Assembly: GCA_018365455.1 (NCBI GenBank)
Contig: JAGZJZ010000089.1
Span: 1 to 21,540 of the forward strand
DNA: 21,540 nt
Source: Clostridiales bacterium
GTDB lineage: Bacteria > Bacillota > Clostridia > Lachnospirales > Lachnospiraceae
Reading direction: 5' to 3'
Shown: positions 6,752 to 14,011 of the stretch, in pieces
Position numbering within the stretch: position 1 is the stretch's first letter
Layout: each line of letters opens with the position of its first letter
Position numbers and translations under genes: made by a program
The notes under the pieces: model-generated
Told to the model about the DNA's origin: nothing
The model's input: only the letters and a program-made list of their open reading frames with translations
The model's database searches: none

Positions 6752-8029
6752 ATGGTACAAGCAGTTGTAGGAGCAAACTGGGGAGATGAAGGCAAGGGCA
6801 AGATCACAGATATGCTTGCCGAAAAAGCAGACATAATCGTAAGATTTCAGGGGGGCGCAAACGCAGGTCATACGATCGTTAATAACTATGGCAAATTTGC
6901 ATTGCATACGCTGCCGTCAGGAGTATTTTATGATCATACAACCAGTGTAATTGGCAATGGCGTCGCATTGAACATTCCTGTATTATTTAATGAAATAAAA
7001 GGGATTGTAGACAGAGGGGTTCCGGCACCAAAGATTTTGGTCTCCGACCGTACACAGATGGTGATGTCTTACCACATTCTTTTTGACCAGTGTGAAGAAG
7101 AACGTCTGGCGGGCAAATCATTTGGTTCCACAAAATCCGGTATTGCACCTTTTTATTCTGATAAATATGCAAAAATCGGTTTCCAGGTAAGTGAATTATT
7201 TGATGAAGTTGCACTGAAAGAAAAAGTAGAACGTGTATGCATTCAGAAAAATGTTATTTTAGAGCATTTATATCAGAAACCGGCATTGAACCCTGAGGAT
7301 ATCATGGAAGAGTTAAAAAGTTACAAAGAAATGGTTGCACCTTATGTGTGTGATGTATCTGCTTTTTTATGGGATGCCATCCAGGAAGGAAAGAACATCC
7401 TCTTAGAAGGCCAGCTGGGTTCTTTAAAGGATCCGGACCATGGAATTTACCCAATGGTTACATCTTCGTCTACATTGGCGGCATATGGCGCTATAGGAGC
7501 AGGAATTCCACCATATGAAATCAAGAAAATCGTTACTGTTGTAAAAGCTTATTCCAGCGCTGTGGGAGCAGGTGCATTTGTAAGTGAGATCTTTGGTGAA
7601 GAAGCAGACGAATTAAGAAGACGAGGCGGAGACGGCGGAGAATACGGCGCAACCACAGGACGTCCGAGACGTATGGGCTGGTTTGACTGCGTTGCATCCA
7701 AATACGGCTGCAGAATTCAGGGAACAACGGATGTTGCATTTACTGTTCTGGATGTCTTAGGCTATTTAGAAGAAATCCCGGTATGTACCGGATATGAAAT
7801 CGATGGAAAAGTAACCACAGATTTCCCGACTACCTCCCAGTTAGAAAAGGCAAAACCGGTTCTGGAAGTTCTGCCTGGATGGAATTCTGATATCCGGGGG
7901 ATTAAAAAATATGAAGATTTACCGGAGAATTGTAAAAAATATGTAGCGTTTGTTGAAAAACACCTGGGCTTCCCAATTACCATGATATCCAACGGACCAG
8001 GAAGAGACGATATTATTTACAGACAATAA
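6752..8029 (+). CDS. purA: Adenylosuccinate synthetase (PurA)
   Basis: Joins IMP and aspartate using GTP to make adenylosuccinate, the first step of the AMP branch; PurB in this window does the second. The 425-residue length is normal. The N-terminal GTP/IMP loop is GANWGDEGKGKITD (7-20), with catalytic Asp12 and, in GGANAGHTIV, His40. Most bacterial enzymes have Gly-x-Gln-Trp before GDEGKGK; here Asn replaces Gln. The downstream signature DGGEYGATTGRPRRMGWFD is intact. The start follows AGGAGG with normal spacing. A copy of the intergenic repeat begins six bases after the stop codon. Confidence 0.97.
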   Translation: MVQAVVGANWGDEGKGKITDMLAEKADIIVRFQGGANAGHTIVNNYGKFALHTLPSGVFYDHTTSVIGNGVALNIPVLFNEIKGIVDRGVPAPKILVSDRTQMVMSYHILFDQCEEERLAGKSFGSTKSGIAPFYSDKYAKIGFQVSELFDEVALKEKVERVCIQKNVILEHLYQKPALNPEDIMEELKSYKEMVAPYVCDVSAFLWDAIQEGKNILLEGQLGSLKDPDHGIYPMVTSSSTLAAYGAIGAGIPPYEIKKIVTVVKAYSSAVGAGAFVSEIFGEEADELRRRGGDGGEYGATTGRPRRMGWFDCVASKYGCRIQGTTDVAFTVLDVLGYLEEIPVCTGYEIDGKVTTDFPTTSQLEKAKPVLEVLPGWNSDIRGIKKYEDLPENCKKYVAFVEKHLGFPITMISNGPGRDDIIYRQ

Positions 8030-8035
8030 ATTGCA

Positions 8036-8098
8036 GCCGGGACAAATCTCCCACAAAGTGTGACGCATAGCTGCCAGAAAGCAATTATAAAACACGCT
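8036..8098. repeat. Palindromic intergenic repeat, copy 4 (right half only)
   Basis: Bases 8037-8064 are an exact reverse complement of 1-28. They continue through GCATAGCTGCCAGAAAGCAA to AAAACACGCT, matching the right half of copy 1 and the family core. No left arm is seen; the purA stop codon lies immediately before it. It therefore looks like a half element, or a full one truncated next to purA. Confidence 0.75.
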
Positions 8099-8100
8099 AT

Positions 8101-8135
8101 AGAGCGTGACAGTAAGCAATTATCAGTCACGTTCT
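8101..8135. other. Hairpin after repeat copy 4
   Basis: AGAGCGTGAC (8101-8110) pairs with GTCACGTTCT (8126-8135), ten pairs including one G-T, around a 15-base loop. No T run follows, so it is not a clear terminator on the plus strand. It also resembles the CACGCT end of the adjacent repeat in inverted form. Confidence 0.4.
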
Positions 8136-8163
8136 GGTCAAAGAGATTTATTTTGGCTCTTGT

Positions 8164-8213
8164 AGTCCATAAAGTTTGAATTATTGGGGATTCAAGCTTT
8201 ATGGACTATTTGT
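8164..8213. terminator. Terminator between convergent purA and HAD gene
   Basis: AGTCCATAAAG plus TTTGAAT pairs with ATTCAAG plus CTTTATGGACT (8164-8207), with an 8-base loop, followed on the plus strand by ATTTGTTTT. It lies between two convergent genes. The T tract is better on the plus strand (purA) than on the minus strand. Confidence 0.65.
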
Positions 8214-8214
8214 T

Positions 8215-8817
8215 TTATACTTTCAGCAAAGCCTCTAATTGTTGGGCTGCTTCCTCATAATTGTGAAACAGAAAGGCATGGATTCCAAGATCCGATGCAC
8301 CTTTCACATTGTCTTCATTATCATCAAAGAAAACGGTCTCTTCCGGGTTCAGATGGTAACGGTTAAGAAGAGTCTGGTATATTCTGGGGTCTGGCTTAAT
8401 TAGGTGATCCTGATAGGAAATCAGAGCCCCATCCATGTATTCCAGAAAATTCAGTTCTTTTCCCGTCTGGGCAAACATACGCTCGCCGTAGTTCGAGAGC
8501 GCATAGATCCCAAGCCCTTTCTTTTTCAGCTCCTGAATCCAGGGGATTGCATAATCATACTGTTTAATGCATCCGCCCACGGTGGCATATACTTCCTTTA
8601 TTTCTTTTTCATATTCCGGGGCATTGCAGATGAATCCGGATAAAAGTTCCTGGTCAGAGAGTACCCCGCGGTCGCATTCAACCCAGGTGGGGCTTAAAAA
8701 GACCGCATTTGCAACAGCCTGGTATGTTTCTTCGGAATAAGCAAAAGTCTGCAGATAACCGGACCAGTTGTAGTCCGCTAAGACCATTCCGATATCAAAA
8801 ATTATAGATTTTATCAT
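8215..8817 (-). CDS. HAD-family phosphatase, YihX-like
   Basis: A 200-residue haloacid dehalogenase-type hydrolase. Motif I is IFDIGMVLAD at residues 5-14, with the nucleophile Asp7. The position two residues on is Gly, as in the FD(I/L)GNV subgroup that includes the glucose-1-phosphate phosphatase YihX. Motif II is the Ser in YALSNYGE, motif III the Lys in LIKPDPRIY, and motif IV is VFFDDNEDN. The alpha-helical cap lies between motifs I and II. A sugar phosphate or nucleotide substrate is likely but cannot be named. The start follows AAGGAGG on the minus strand. It is monocistronic, with its own promoter and a shared terminator. Confidence 0.88.
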   Translation of the reverse strand: MIKSIIFDIGMVLADYNWSGYLQTFAYSEETYQAVANAVFLSPTWVECDRGVLSDQELLSGFICNAPEYEKEIKEVYATVGGCIKQYDYAIPWIQELKKKGLGIYALSNYGERMFAQTGKELNFLEYMDGALISYQDHLIKPDPRIYQTLLNRYHLNPEETVFFDDNEDNVKGASDLGIHAFLFHNYEEAAQQLEALLKV

Positions 8818-8851
8818 TCTGTAAGATCCTCCTTAGTAAGTATTACCTATT

Positions 8852-8881
8852 ATCATAGTATGCTAAGTGATTAATTGTCAA
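8852..8881 (-). promoter_or_regulatory. Sigma-A-type promoter for the HAD gene
   Basis: Read on the minus strand: TTGACA (8876-8881), an 18-base spacer, TATGAT (8852-8857). It lies 35 bases upstream of the start codon. Confidence 0.6.
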
Positions 8882-8900
8882 TTCTTAATATAATTAAGAA
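8882..8900. promoter_or_regulatory. Perfect dyad in the divergent intergenic region
   Basis: TTCTTAAT ATA ATTAAGAA is a perfect 8-base inverted repeat one base upstream of the HAD -35 box, between two divergent genes. It could be an operator; the A/T richness lowers confidence. Confidence 0.35.
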
Positions 8901-8938
8901 ACTTTTTAGAAGTGCGACATCATGTATTCACAATTAAA

Positions 8939-8947
8939 TGCTATAAT
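8939..8947 (+). promoter_or_regulatory. Extended -10 promoter for the gene at 9066
   Basis: TGCTATAAT is a perfect extended -10 element. No good -35 box is seen at the usual distance, which is acceptable for this promoter class. It gives a leader of about 110 bases. Confidence 0.5.
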
Positions 8948-9065
8948 AAAGTTATAAAATGCGAACGAAAAATGTTTTGTCATTTTATACAGAAAATATT
9001 AAAAAACATGCATGTTGCCGGGACGTCATTCATATAGTATAAGGTGGAAGATAGGGGGATTTTTC

Positions 9066-9704
9066 ATGAGATACACCACGTATTATGAAGAAAATGAAAC
9101 AGTTAGAAAAGATAAGTACGAACAAATGAAACAGGCTGCACTTACCGGACAGCCGAAAAAGAAGATTGAAAAATACAGCCTGAAGAAACTAAGATTTATG
9201 CAGACTGGTGCGGCAGGGGAGCTGCACAACGACACAGTACCAAAATACTATATCTGTATGAAGAACGACGACGAAACCCAAATCTATATAGAGAAAAAAT
9301 ATATACAGAATGAGATTGTATATAAGAGATGCGTAAAGATTACAAAGGAAGAAGCACAGAGGATATTGAACCAGGATGTTGAATGGATGAAGGGACATAA
9401 AAAGCAGCTGCTTTCCGATTTCTACCTGCAATATACACTAAACAGCCTGCGGCCTAAACATATAACAGAATATCAAAGAGAGATGATGAATTACAAGAAA
9501 GGTTATATTACATTTGCCCATCGTATTAGTCGTATAGCGGGCGGTGAGGTAGATATATTTGGAAGTAACGGAATCCCAATCCAGTGTCTTTCGGAAGACC
9601 GGGTTAATGTCAGCTATAAATGGGAGGTCACGCTTCCTCAGATGATTATGAATCTGATTCAAACGGCAGAAGAGCCTGCAGATGATTTTGCATTTGCATT
9701 TTAA
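9066..9704 (+). CDS. Conserved-looking hypothetical protein, 212 residues
   Basis: I do not recognise this protein. The ATG at 9066 is preferred over an in-frame ATG at 9012 because AGGGGG lies just before 9066 and nothing useful precedes 9012. The product is hydrophilic, soluble, without a signal peptide or membrane helix. The N-terminal half is Lys/Glu-rich (KDKYEQMKQAALTGQPKKKI). The middle (KYYICMKNDDETQIYIEKKY) suggests beta strands, and a helical, Lys-rich stretch follows (EEAQRILNQDVEWMKGHKKQ). The C-terminal end is acidic and aromatic (EEPADDFAFAF). It has its own likely promoter and a strong terminator, so it is monocistronic. Codon use looks like the neighbours, so it is a real gene. 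Confidence 0.75.
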   Translation: MRYTTYYEENETVRKDKYEQMKQAALTGQPKKKIEKYSLKKLRFMQTGAAGELHNDTVPKYYICMKNDDETQIYIEKKYIQNEIVYKRCVKITKEEAQRILNQDVEWMKGHKKQLLSDFYLQYTLNSLRPKHITEYQREMMNYKKGYITFAHRISRIAGGEVDIFGSNGIPIQCLSEDRVNVSYKWEVTLPQMIMNLIQTAEEPADDFAFAF

Positions 9705-9731
9705 AACTTTGGATGGCGGGAATGAATAAGA

Positions 9732-9776
9732 AAAAACCAGATAACCTATTTTTTGTGGTTATCCGGTTTTTCTTTT
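9732..9776 (+). terminator. Terminator of the gene at 9066
   Basis: AAAACCAGATAACC pairs with GGTTATCCGGTTTT (one mismatch) around a short T-rich loop, followed by TTCTTTTTCTTT on the plus strand. On the minus strand the same stem overlaps the last codons of the small membrane protein gene and has an A-rich left side, so it may end both transcripts. Confidence 0.75.
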
Positions 9777-9973
9777 TCTTTCCCTTTTTTTGAAATCCGG
9801 TAAAAGAGAATGTAGCCATATAACAGTACCGGAACAATGATCGTACAAGCCACGGAGATGCGGAACATATCATAGGCAAAGTCACTTTTTAGGAGTGAAA
9901 AAATAAGGGTACTCAGGTAAAGAGCTACCAGCAGTACAATGCCGATCCAGGCCATAATCTGTTTCTTTTTCAT
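9746..9973 (-). CDS. Small membrane protein with two transmembrane helices
   Basis: A 75-residue product with two hydrophobic helices, at about residues 7-27 (MAWIGIVLLVALYLSTLIFS) and 39-58 (SVACTIIVPVLLYGYILFYR), and a Lys/Glu-rich tail (SKKGKEKEKPDNHKK) that is probably cytoplasmic. The ATG (9971-9973 on the minus strand) is preceded by GAGGT at about 9 bases. A good promoter lies just upstream. Its stop codon falls within the terminator hairpin shared with the convergent gene. Function is unknown; nothing points to a holin or toxin beyond its small size. Confidence 0.65.
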   Translation of the reverse strand: MKKKQIMAWIGIVLLVALYLSTLIFSLLKSDFAYDMFRISVACTIIVPVLLYGYILFYRISKKGKEKEKPDNHKK

Positions 9974-10002
9974 AGTTTACATACCTCATAGCGTTTTGAA
10001 AT

Positions 10003-10031
10003 ATTATACAACAGATAGATAGAAAAAGCAA
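10003..10031 (-). promoter_or_regulatory. Promoter of the small membrane protein gene
   Basis: On the minus strand: TTGCTT (10026-10031), a 17-base spacer and a perfect TATAAT (10003-10008), about 30 bases upstream of the start codon. Confidence 0.6.
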
Positions 10032-10066
10032 ATCGGTCAGATTTTGCCCATTGTGGTATTTTTTCC

Positions 10067-10095
10067 TTGCTTTTTAGAGTAAAGTTTTGTACAGT
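10067..10095 (+). promoter_or_regulatory. Possible promoter of the threonine aldolase operon
   Basis: TTGCTT (10067-10072), a 17-base spacer and TACAGT (10090-10095). The -10 box is weak. It gives a leader of about 70 bases before the start at 10171. Confidence 0.4.
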
Positions 10096-10170
10096 AAAGA
10101 TATGCATGAAAATTGCACAGGTAAGATATACCCAAATTTTATACATGAAAGAGAATAGAGGTTTGACAAC

Positions 10171-11196
10171 ATGATACGTTTTAATTGTGACTATGGGGAA
10201 GGTGCCCACGAGAATATTTTAAAGAAGCTGGCAGAAACTAATTTGGAGCAGACCCCAGGATATGGAGAAGACAGTTATTGTGAAGAAGCCAGAGTGCTGA
10301 TCAGGGAAAAATGCAAAAGAGAGGATGTGGACGTACACTTCCTGGTTGGAGGCACGCAGGCGAATCTGACTGTGATTGATGCAGCATTACGTTCTCATCA
10401 GGGGGTGATCTCCGCGGTATCCGGACACATTAATGTGCATGAGACAGGTGCAATTGAAGCCTGTGGACATAAGGTTCTGACTTTGCCCAGTGATGATGGG
10501 AAAATTCAGGCAGAGCAAATCGAAAAGCTGTATCGGGATCATGTGGAAGATGAGACACATGAGCATATGGTTCAGCCGAAAATGGTTTATATCTCAAATC
10601 CTACCGAGAATGGTACGATTTACAGCAAAAAGGAATTGGCTTTGATTGGAAGCGTATGTAAAAAATATGGTTTGTATTTATTTATGGATGGTGCAAGGCT
10701 TGGATATGGGCTTACAGCAAAGGGAAATGACCTGGATCTGCCTTCCATTGCAGAAATCTGTGATGTATTCTATATTGGAGGAACAAAAGCAGGAGCTTTA
10801 TTTGGAGAAGCGGTTGTCATTACTAATCCGGCATTAAAAGAAGATTTTCGCTATCTGATCAAACAAAAAGGAGGAATGCTTGCTAAGGGGCGTCTGCTGG
10901 GAATCCAGTTTGGCGAACTGTTCCGCAATGACCTGTATTTCAAAATTTCAGAGCATGCCAATGATATGGCTATGCTGCTGAAAAATGCATTCCTGGAAAA
11001 GGGATATCCGTTATTCATAGACAGCACAACGAATCAACAGTTTCCAATCATGGAAGACGGATTTTTGGAATCATTGAAAGAAAAGTATAGTTTTGCTTAT
11101 ATTCAGCGTTATGATGAAACACATAGTGTGGTGCGTTTTTGCACCAGCTGGGCAACAAAAGAAGAGAATGTACAGACGCTGATTTCAGATCTTTAA
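10171..11196 (+). CDS. Low-specificity threonine aldolase / beta-eliminating lyase family
   Basis: A 341-residue PLP enzyme of the threonine aldolase family (PF01212), expected to cleave L-threonine or allo-threonine to glycine and acetaldehyde. The PLP lysine is Lys206 in YIGGTKAGALFGEAVV. The cofactor-contacting FMDGARLGYG has Asp173 and Arg176, and the ring-stacking His is in HINVHETGAIEACGH (about residue 90). Length is usual for the family. The start follows AGAGG at about 9 bases. The gene is 45 bases upstream of a Na+-coupled amino-acid transporter in the same direction, which suggests uptake and breakdown of the same amino acid. The precise substrate cannot be read from sequence. Confidence 0.9.
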   Translation: MIRFNCDYGEGAHENILKKLAETNLEQTPGYGEDSYCEEARVLIREKCKREDVDVHFLVGGTQANLTVIDAALRSHQGVISAVSGHINVHETGAIEACGHKVLTLPSDDGKIQAEQIEKLYRDHVEDETHEHMVQPKMVYISNPTENGTIYSKKELALIGSVCKKYGLYLFMDGARLGYGLTAKGNDLDLPSIAEICDVFYIGGTKAGALFGEAVVITNPALKEDFRYLIKQKGGMLAKGRLLGIQFGELFRNDLYFKISEHANDMAMLLKNAFLEKGYPLFIDSTTNQQFPIMEDGFLESLKEKYSFAYIQRYDETHSVVRFCTSWATKEENVQTLISDL

Positions 11197-11241
11197 CAGG
11201 ATAAGGTACGGGATAGAGACTACGATAGGAGAAAAAGGGAA

Positions 11242-12564
11242 ATGTCAAAAAGAGGTGACGAGAGCGCAAAGTTTGGAAGCAGACTTGGATTTGTTCTGGC
11301 AAGTGTTGGATCAGCAGTAGGAATGGGAAATATATGGATGTTCCCTTATCGTGTAGGGCAATACGGAGGAGCAGCATTTTTAATTATTTATTTTTTATTT
11401 ATAGCGTTATTTGGGATGGTTGGATTAGCGGGTGAATTTGCACTGGGGCGTCTGACCGGAACAGGACCGGTTGGTGCATATGACTATGCATTAAAGTCCA
11501 GAGGGAAAAAGGGCGGTAAGATACTGGGCAGTATTCCGCTGCTGGGATCTTTGGGCATTGCAATCGGTTATGCGGTTATTGTAGGGTGGGTGCTGCGCTA
11601 CCTGTTCGGAGCGGTAACCGGGAGTTTTTTAAATACAGAGTCAGAACAGTATTTTAGTGAGATTACGGGTACCCTTGGAAGTATTCCCTGGCATACCGTT
11701 GTAATCTGTATCACCGTCATCATTTTAATTGGCGGGGTATTAAAAGGCATTGAAAAAGTAAACCGTATTATCATGCCGGCATTTTTTATTTTATTTGCAA
11801 TTGTGGCAATACGTGTTTTTTTCCTTCCGGGATCTATGGAAGGGTACCGATATCTGCTGATCCCCAAGTGGGAGAAGCTTTTGGATCCTATGACCTGGGT
11901 AATGGCCATGGGGCAGGCATTTTTCTCATTGTCTATTACCGGTTCGGGAATGATCATATATGGAAGTTACTTAAGCAGAAAAGAAGATATACCAAAGGCA
12001 TCCATGCAGACGGCTCTTTTAGATACCGGTGCAGCTCTGCTTGCGGGATTTGCGATCATTCCGGCTGTTTTTGCATTTGGAATGAATCCAAGCTCCGGAC
12101 CGCCGCTGATGTTTATAACGCTGCCGAAGGTATTTGCCCAGATGCCGGCGGGAAGGCTGATTGCAGTTCTATTCTTCGTTTCCGTTTTATTTGCAGGAAT
12201 TACCTCACTGGTTAACATGTTTGAGGTATGTGCAGAGGCGGTAATGAAGCAGTTAAAAATGAAAAGAACGGCAGCCATATTGATTGTGGGAGCCATTGCT
12301 CTTGCAGTTGGTTTATTTGTAGAAAATGAAGCATATCTTGGTACGTGGATGGATATCATTACGATTTATGTTGTTCCGTTTGGAGCAGTTATGTGCGCAA
12401 TTATTATTTATTGGGTCCTTGGAACCAGGAAAATAGATGAAGAATTGAATTTGGGACGGGAGAAGCCGGTTGGTAAAATCTTTGATTTTACTGCGAAATA
12501 TGTATATATTTTCCTGGCTGTCCTGGTACTGGTTTTAAGTGTAGTGTACAAAGGAATCGGTTAA
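11242..12564 (+). CDS. NSS/SNF-family sodium-dependent amino-acid transporter
   Basis: A 440-residue membrane transporter of the neurotransmitter:sodium symporter family (PF00209), with the LeuT fold. The start of TM1 carries the family signature (LGFVLASVGSAVGMGNIWMF), whose unwound stretch binds Na+ and the substrate amine. About 11 hydrophobic segments are visible, the length and number common in bacterial members such as MhsT. The 3' half contains FSLSITGSGMIIYGSYL, matching the TM6 unwound region. The start is close to AGGAG/AAGGG. It is very likely co-transcribed with the threonine aldolase gene. The substrate is probably a neutral amino acid, by inference from family and neighbour. Confidence 0.92.
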   Translation: MSKRGDESAKFGSRLGFVLASVGSAVGMGNIWMFPYRVGQYGGAAFLIIYFLFIALFGMVGLAGEFALGRLTGTGPVGAYDYALKSRGKKGGKILGSIPLLGSLGIAIGYAVIVGWVLRYLFGAVTGSFLNTESEQYFSEITGTLGSIPWHTVVICITVIILIGGVLKGIEKVNRIIMPAFFILFAIVAIRVFFLPGSMEGYRYLLIPKWEKLLDPMTWVMAMGQAFFSLSITGSGMIIYGSYLSRKEDIPKASMQTALLDTGAALLAGFAIIPAVFAFGMNPSSGPPLMFITLPKVFAQMPAGRLIAVLFFVSVLFAGITSLVNMFEVCAEAVMKQLKMKRTAAILIVGAIALAVGLFVENEAYLGTWMDIITIYVVPFGAVMCAIIIYWVLGTRKIDEELNLGREKPVGKIFDFTAKYVYIFLAVLVLVLSVVYKGIG

Positions 12565-12638
12565 GCAGTGAAAGTCAATTTCGATCAGAAGTTGGCGGTA
12601 CCGTAAGATAAATCGGCAATGTTGCCTGAAACGTTAAA

Positions 12639-12677
12639 CCCAGTACCCATTCGTTTGTGGCTGAAAAGGATACTGGG
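12639..12677 (+). other. Hairpin upstream of the flavodoxin-like gene
   Basis: CCCAGTACCC pairs with GGATACTGGG (one mismatch) across a 19-base loop. No T run follows (AAACAATTG), so it is unlikely to terminate. It lies in the leader 25 bases before the next start codon and may shape mRNA stability. A second small dyad, GGCAA TG TTGCC, is at 12614-12625. Confidence 0.4.
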
Positions 12678-12701
12678 AAACAATTGAATTGGAGGAATCT
12701 T

Positions 12702-13232
12702 ATGGAACATAGTACCGTATATTATGATGGACACAGTGTAAAAAGTAAAGAAATAGCAAGGATGTTTGCGGAAAGAAATGAAGGTGTTATTCTGGTAGAG
12801 GCATCTTCTGTGACAGAATCAATCATTTATGAAGAGAATAAAACCGTTGGATTTATTTTTGCAAGTGTAAAAGGACATCTGCCGGAGTGCATGAAACAGA
12901 TTCTGGGACGTCTGGTAGTTGATAAACAGGCATACATTTACGCATTTGTCGTAGGCGGGAATCACGAAATCAGGGTAATCAAAGAAATGAATGAGATTCT
13001 CAAACACCGGGGCATGAAACTGGCAAGTGCCTATGCGGAATATATTCTGCAGCGAATATCTGCAAACGAAGTAAAACAGCTGGAAAAAATCGAAGAAGAT
13101 GTAAAAAGCCAGCGCAGGCTTCTGGATGAATTTCATGACCAGATGGCAAAGGCAAATAAAGACGATGTAAAAAAACAGTTGAAAAGAGATATCAGGGACT
13201 ATATCAAGTTTAAGATTAAAAAGAAATTTTAA
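12702..13232 (+). CDS. Divergent flavodoxin-like protein with basic helical tail
   Basis: A 176-residue protein. ATG 12702 is chosen over GTG 12657 because GGAGG (12691-12695) lies six bases before it. Residues about 1-120 follow the flavodoxin-like order seen in EFR1-type proteins: a first strand with loop (TVYYDGHSVKSKEIARMFAE), then VGFIFASVKGHLPECMKQIL, then AYIYAFVVGGNHEIRVIKEM. The FMN phosphate loop (usually SGTGNS) reads DGHSVKS, lacking the glycines, and there is no ferredoxin CxxCxxC motif. Residues 125-176 are a Lys/Glu-rich, coiled-coil-like tail ending KFKIKKKF. FMN binding is doubtful. It could be a structural or regulatory relative; function is unknown. Confidence 0.7.
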   Translation: MEHSTVYYDGHSVKSKEIARMFAERNEGVILVEASSVTESIIYEENKTVGFIFASVKGHLPECMKQILGRLVVDKQAYIYAFVVGGNHEIRVIKEMNEILKHRGMKLASAYAEYILQRISANEVKQLEKIEEDVKSQRRLLDEFHDQMAKANKDDVKKQLKRDIRDYIKFKIKKKF

Positions 13233-13275
13233 AAATACCGGGCCCGCCGCGCTGTTGCGGCCGGACCCGGTATTT
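13233..13275. terminator. Hairpin terminator after the flavodoxin-like gene
   Basis: AAATACCGGG (13233-13242) pairs perfectly with CCCGGTATTT (13266-13275), with a GC-rich inner part (CCGCCGC/GCGGCCGG). The stem itself ends in TATTT rather than a long T run, so efficiency is uncertain, but the stability and position fit termination. Confidence 0.6.
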
Positions 13276-13372
13276 GGGGGAGGATAAGTATTAATTTTCT
13301 CTTTTGTAGATGTTAGTAGTATGAGCAGAAATTTGGTTTCTATACAATTTTTATATAAAAAATAAAATTCTT

Positions 13373-13401
13373 TTGAAAAATAAGCAAAAGTGTTATATAC
13401 T
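13373..13401 (+). promoter_or_regulatory. Sigma-A-type promoter for the SEC-C gene
   Basis: TTGAAA (13373-13378), a 17-base spacer and TATACT (13396-13401), about 45 bases before the start codon. The upstream stretch is A/T-rich, like an UP element. Confidence 0.65.
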
Positions 13402-13445
13402 ATACGTGTTATAATTACGAATATGAAACAAAGGATGGATTAGAT

Positions 13446-13952
13446 ATGGGATTATTACAGGATTGGAGAGACGTAGCATACTCTCAGGAAACAGATAAGA
13501 AGCAGCTTCAGAAGTTTTGGACTGATTATTTTTTAATTGAAAAAGGAATCTATGAGAAATTATTAGCCAATCCGGAAGAAGTGGTAAAAGGTACCGTTAA
13601 GGAATTGGCTGAAAAGTTTGAAATTCCGGTAATGACAATGGTAGGCTTCCTGGATGGAATTGATGAAAGTTTGAAGGTGAAGAATCCAATTGAAGAAATG
13701 GATGAAAACACCGAAGTAAACTTAGGATTTGATAAAGAGCTTCTTTACAAAAATATGGTAGACGCTAAGGCTGACTGGTTATACGAGCTGCCAATGTGGA
13801 ATGAAATCTTCGATGAAGAGAAAAAGAAAGTGCTTTACAGAGAAGCAAAGAAAGCCAATACAATTGTCAAAGGCAAGAAGATTGGAAGAAATGATTCATG
13901 TCCATGTGGAAGTGGAAAAAAATATAAAAAGTGCTGCGGTAAAAACGCATAA
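13446..13952 (+). CDS. SEC-C motif protein
   Basis: A 168-residue soluble protein ending in a SEC-C zinc-binding motif, CPCGSGKKYKKCC (residues 152-164), preceded by IGRNDS. This motif occurs at the C-terminus of SecA and in many unrelated proteins, where it binds zinc and often the ribosome or partners. The N-terminal 140 residues are predicted helical and acidic (DWRDVAYSQETDKKQLQKFW) and match no family I can name. The start follows AAAGGATGG with normal spacing. It is monocistronic, with its own promoter and a strong terminator. SecA itself is ruled out by the lack of any ATPase domain. Confidence 0.85.
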   Translation: MGLLQDWRDVAYSQETDKKQLQKFWTDYFLIEKGIYEKLLANPEEVVKGTVKELAEKFEIPVMTMVGFLDGIDESLKVKNPIEEMDENTEVNLGFDKELLYKNMVDAKADWLYELPMWNEIFDEEKKKVLYREAKKANTIVKGKKIGRNDSCPCGSGKKYKKCCGKNA

Positions 13953-13966
13953 TAAAATCGCATAGT

Positions 13967-14010
13967 AAAAACCGGATGAAAGCGAGTAAGCTTTTCATCC
14001 GGTTTTTTCT
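13967..14010. terminator. Bidirectional terminator between the SEC-C and regulator genes
   Basis: AAAACCGGATGAAA pairs with TTTCATCCGGTTTT, followed by TT on the plus strand and preceded by an A run that reads as T on the minus strand. It lies between convergent genes, immediately after the response regulator stop, and serves both. Confidence 0.85.
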
Positions 14011-14011
14011 G

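Noticed and set aside
11967..12359. Open frame of 130 codons on the minus strand inside the NSS transporter gene
   Set aside because: It is antisense to a clear transporter and has no promoter or ribosome site.
12657..12701. Upstream GTG start for the flavodoxin-like gene
   Set aside because: It has no ribosome site and lies in the hairpin; GGAGG before ATG 12702 decides the start.
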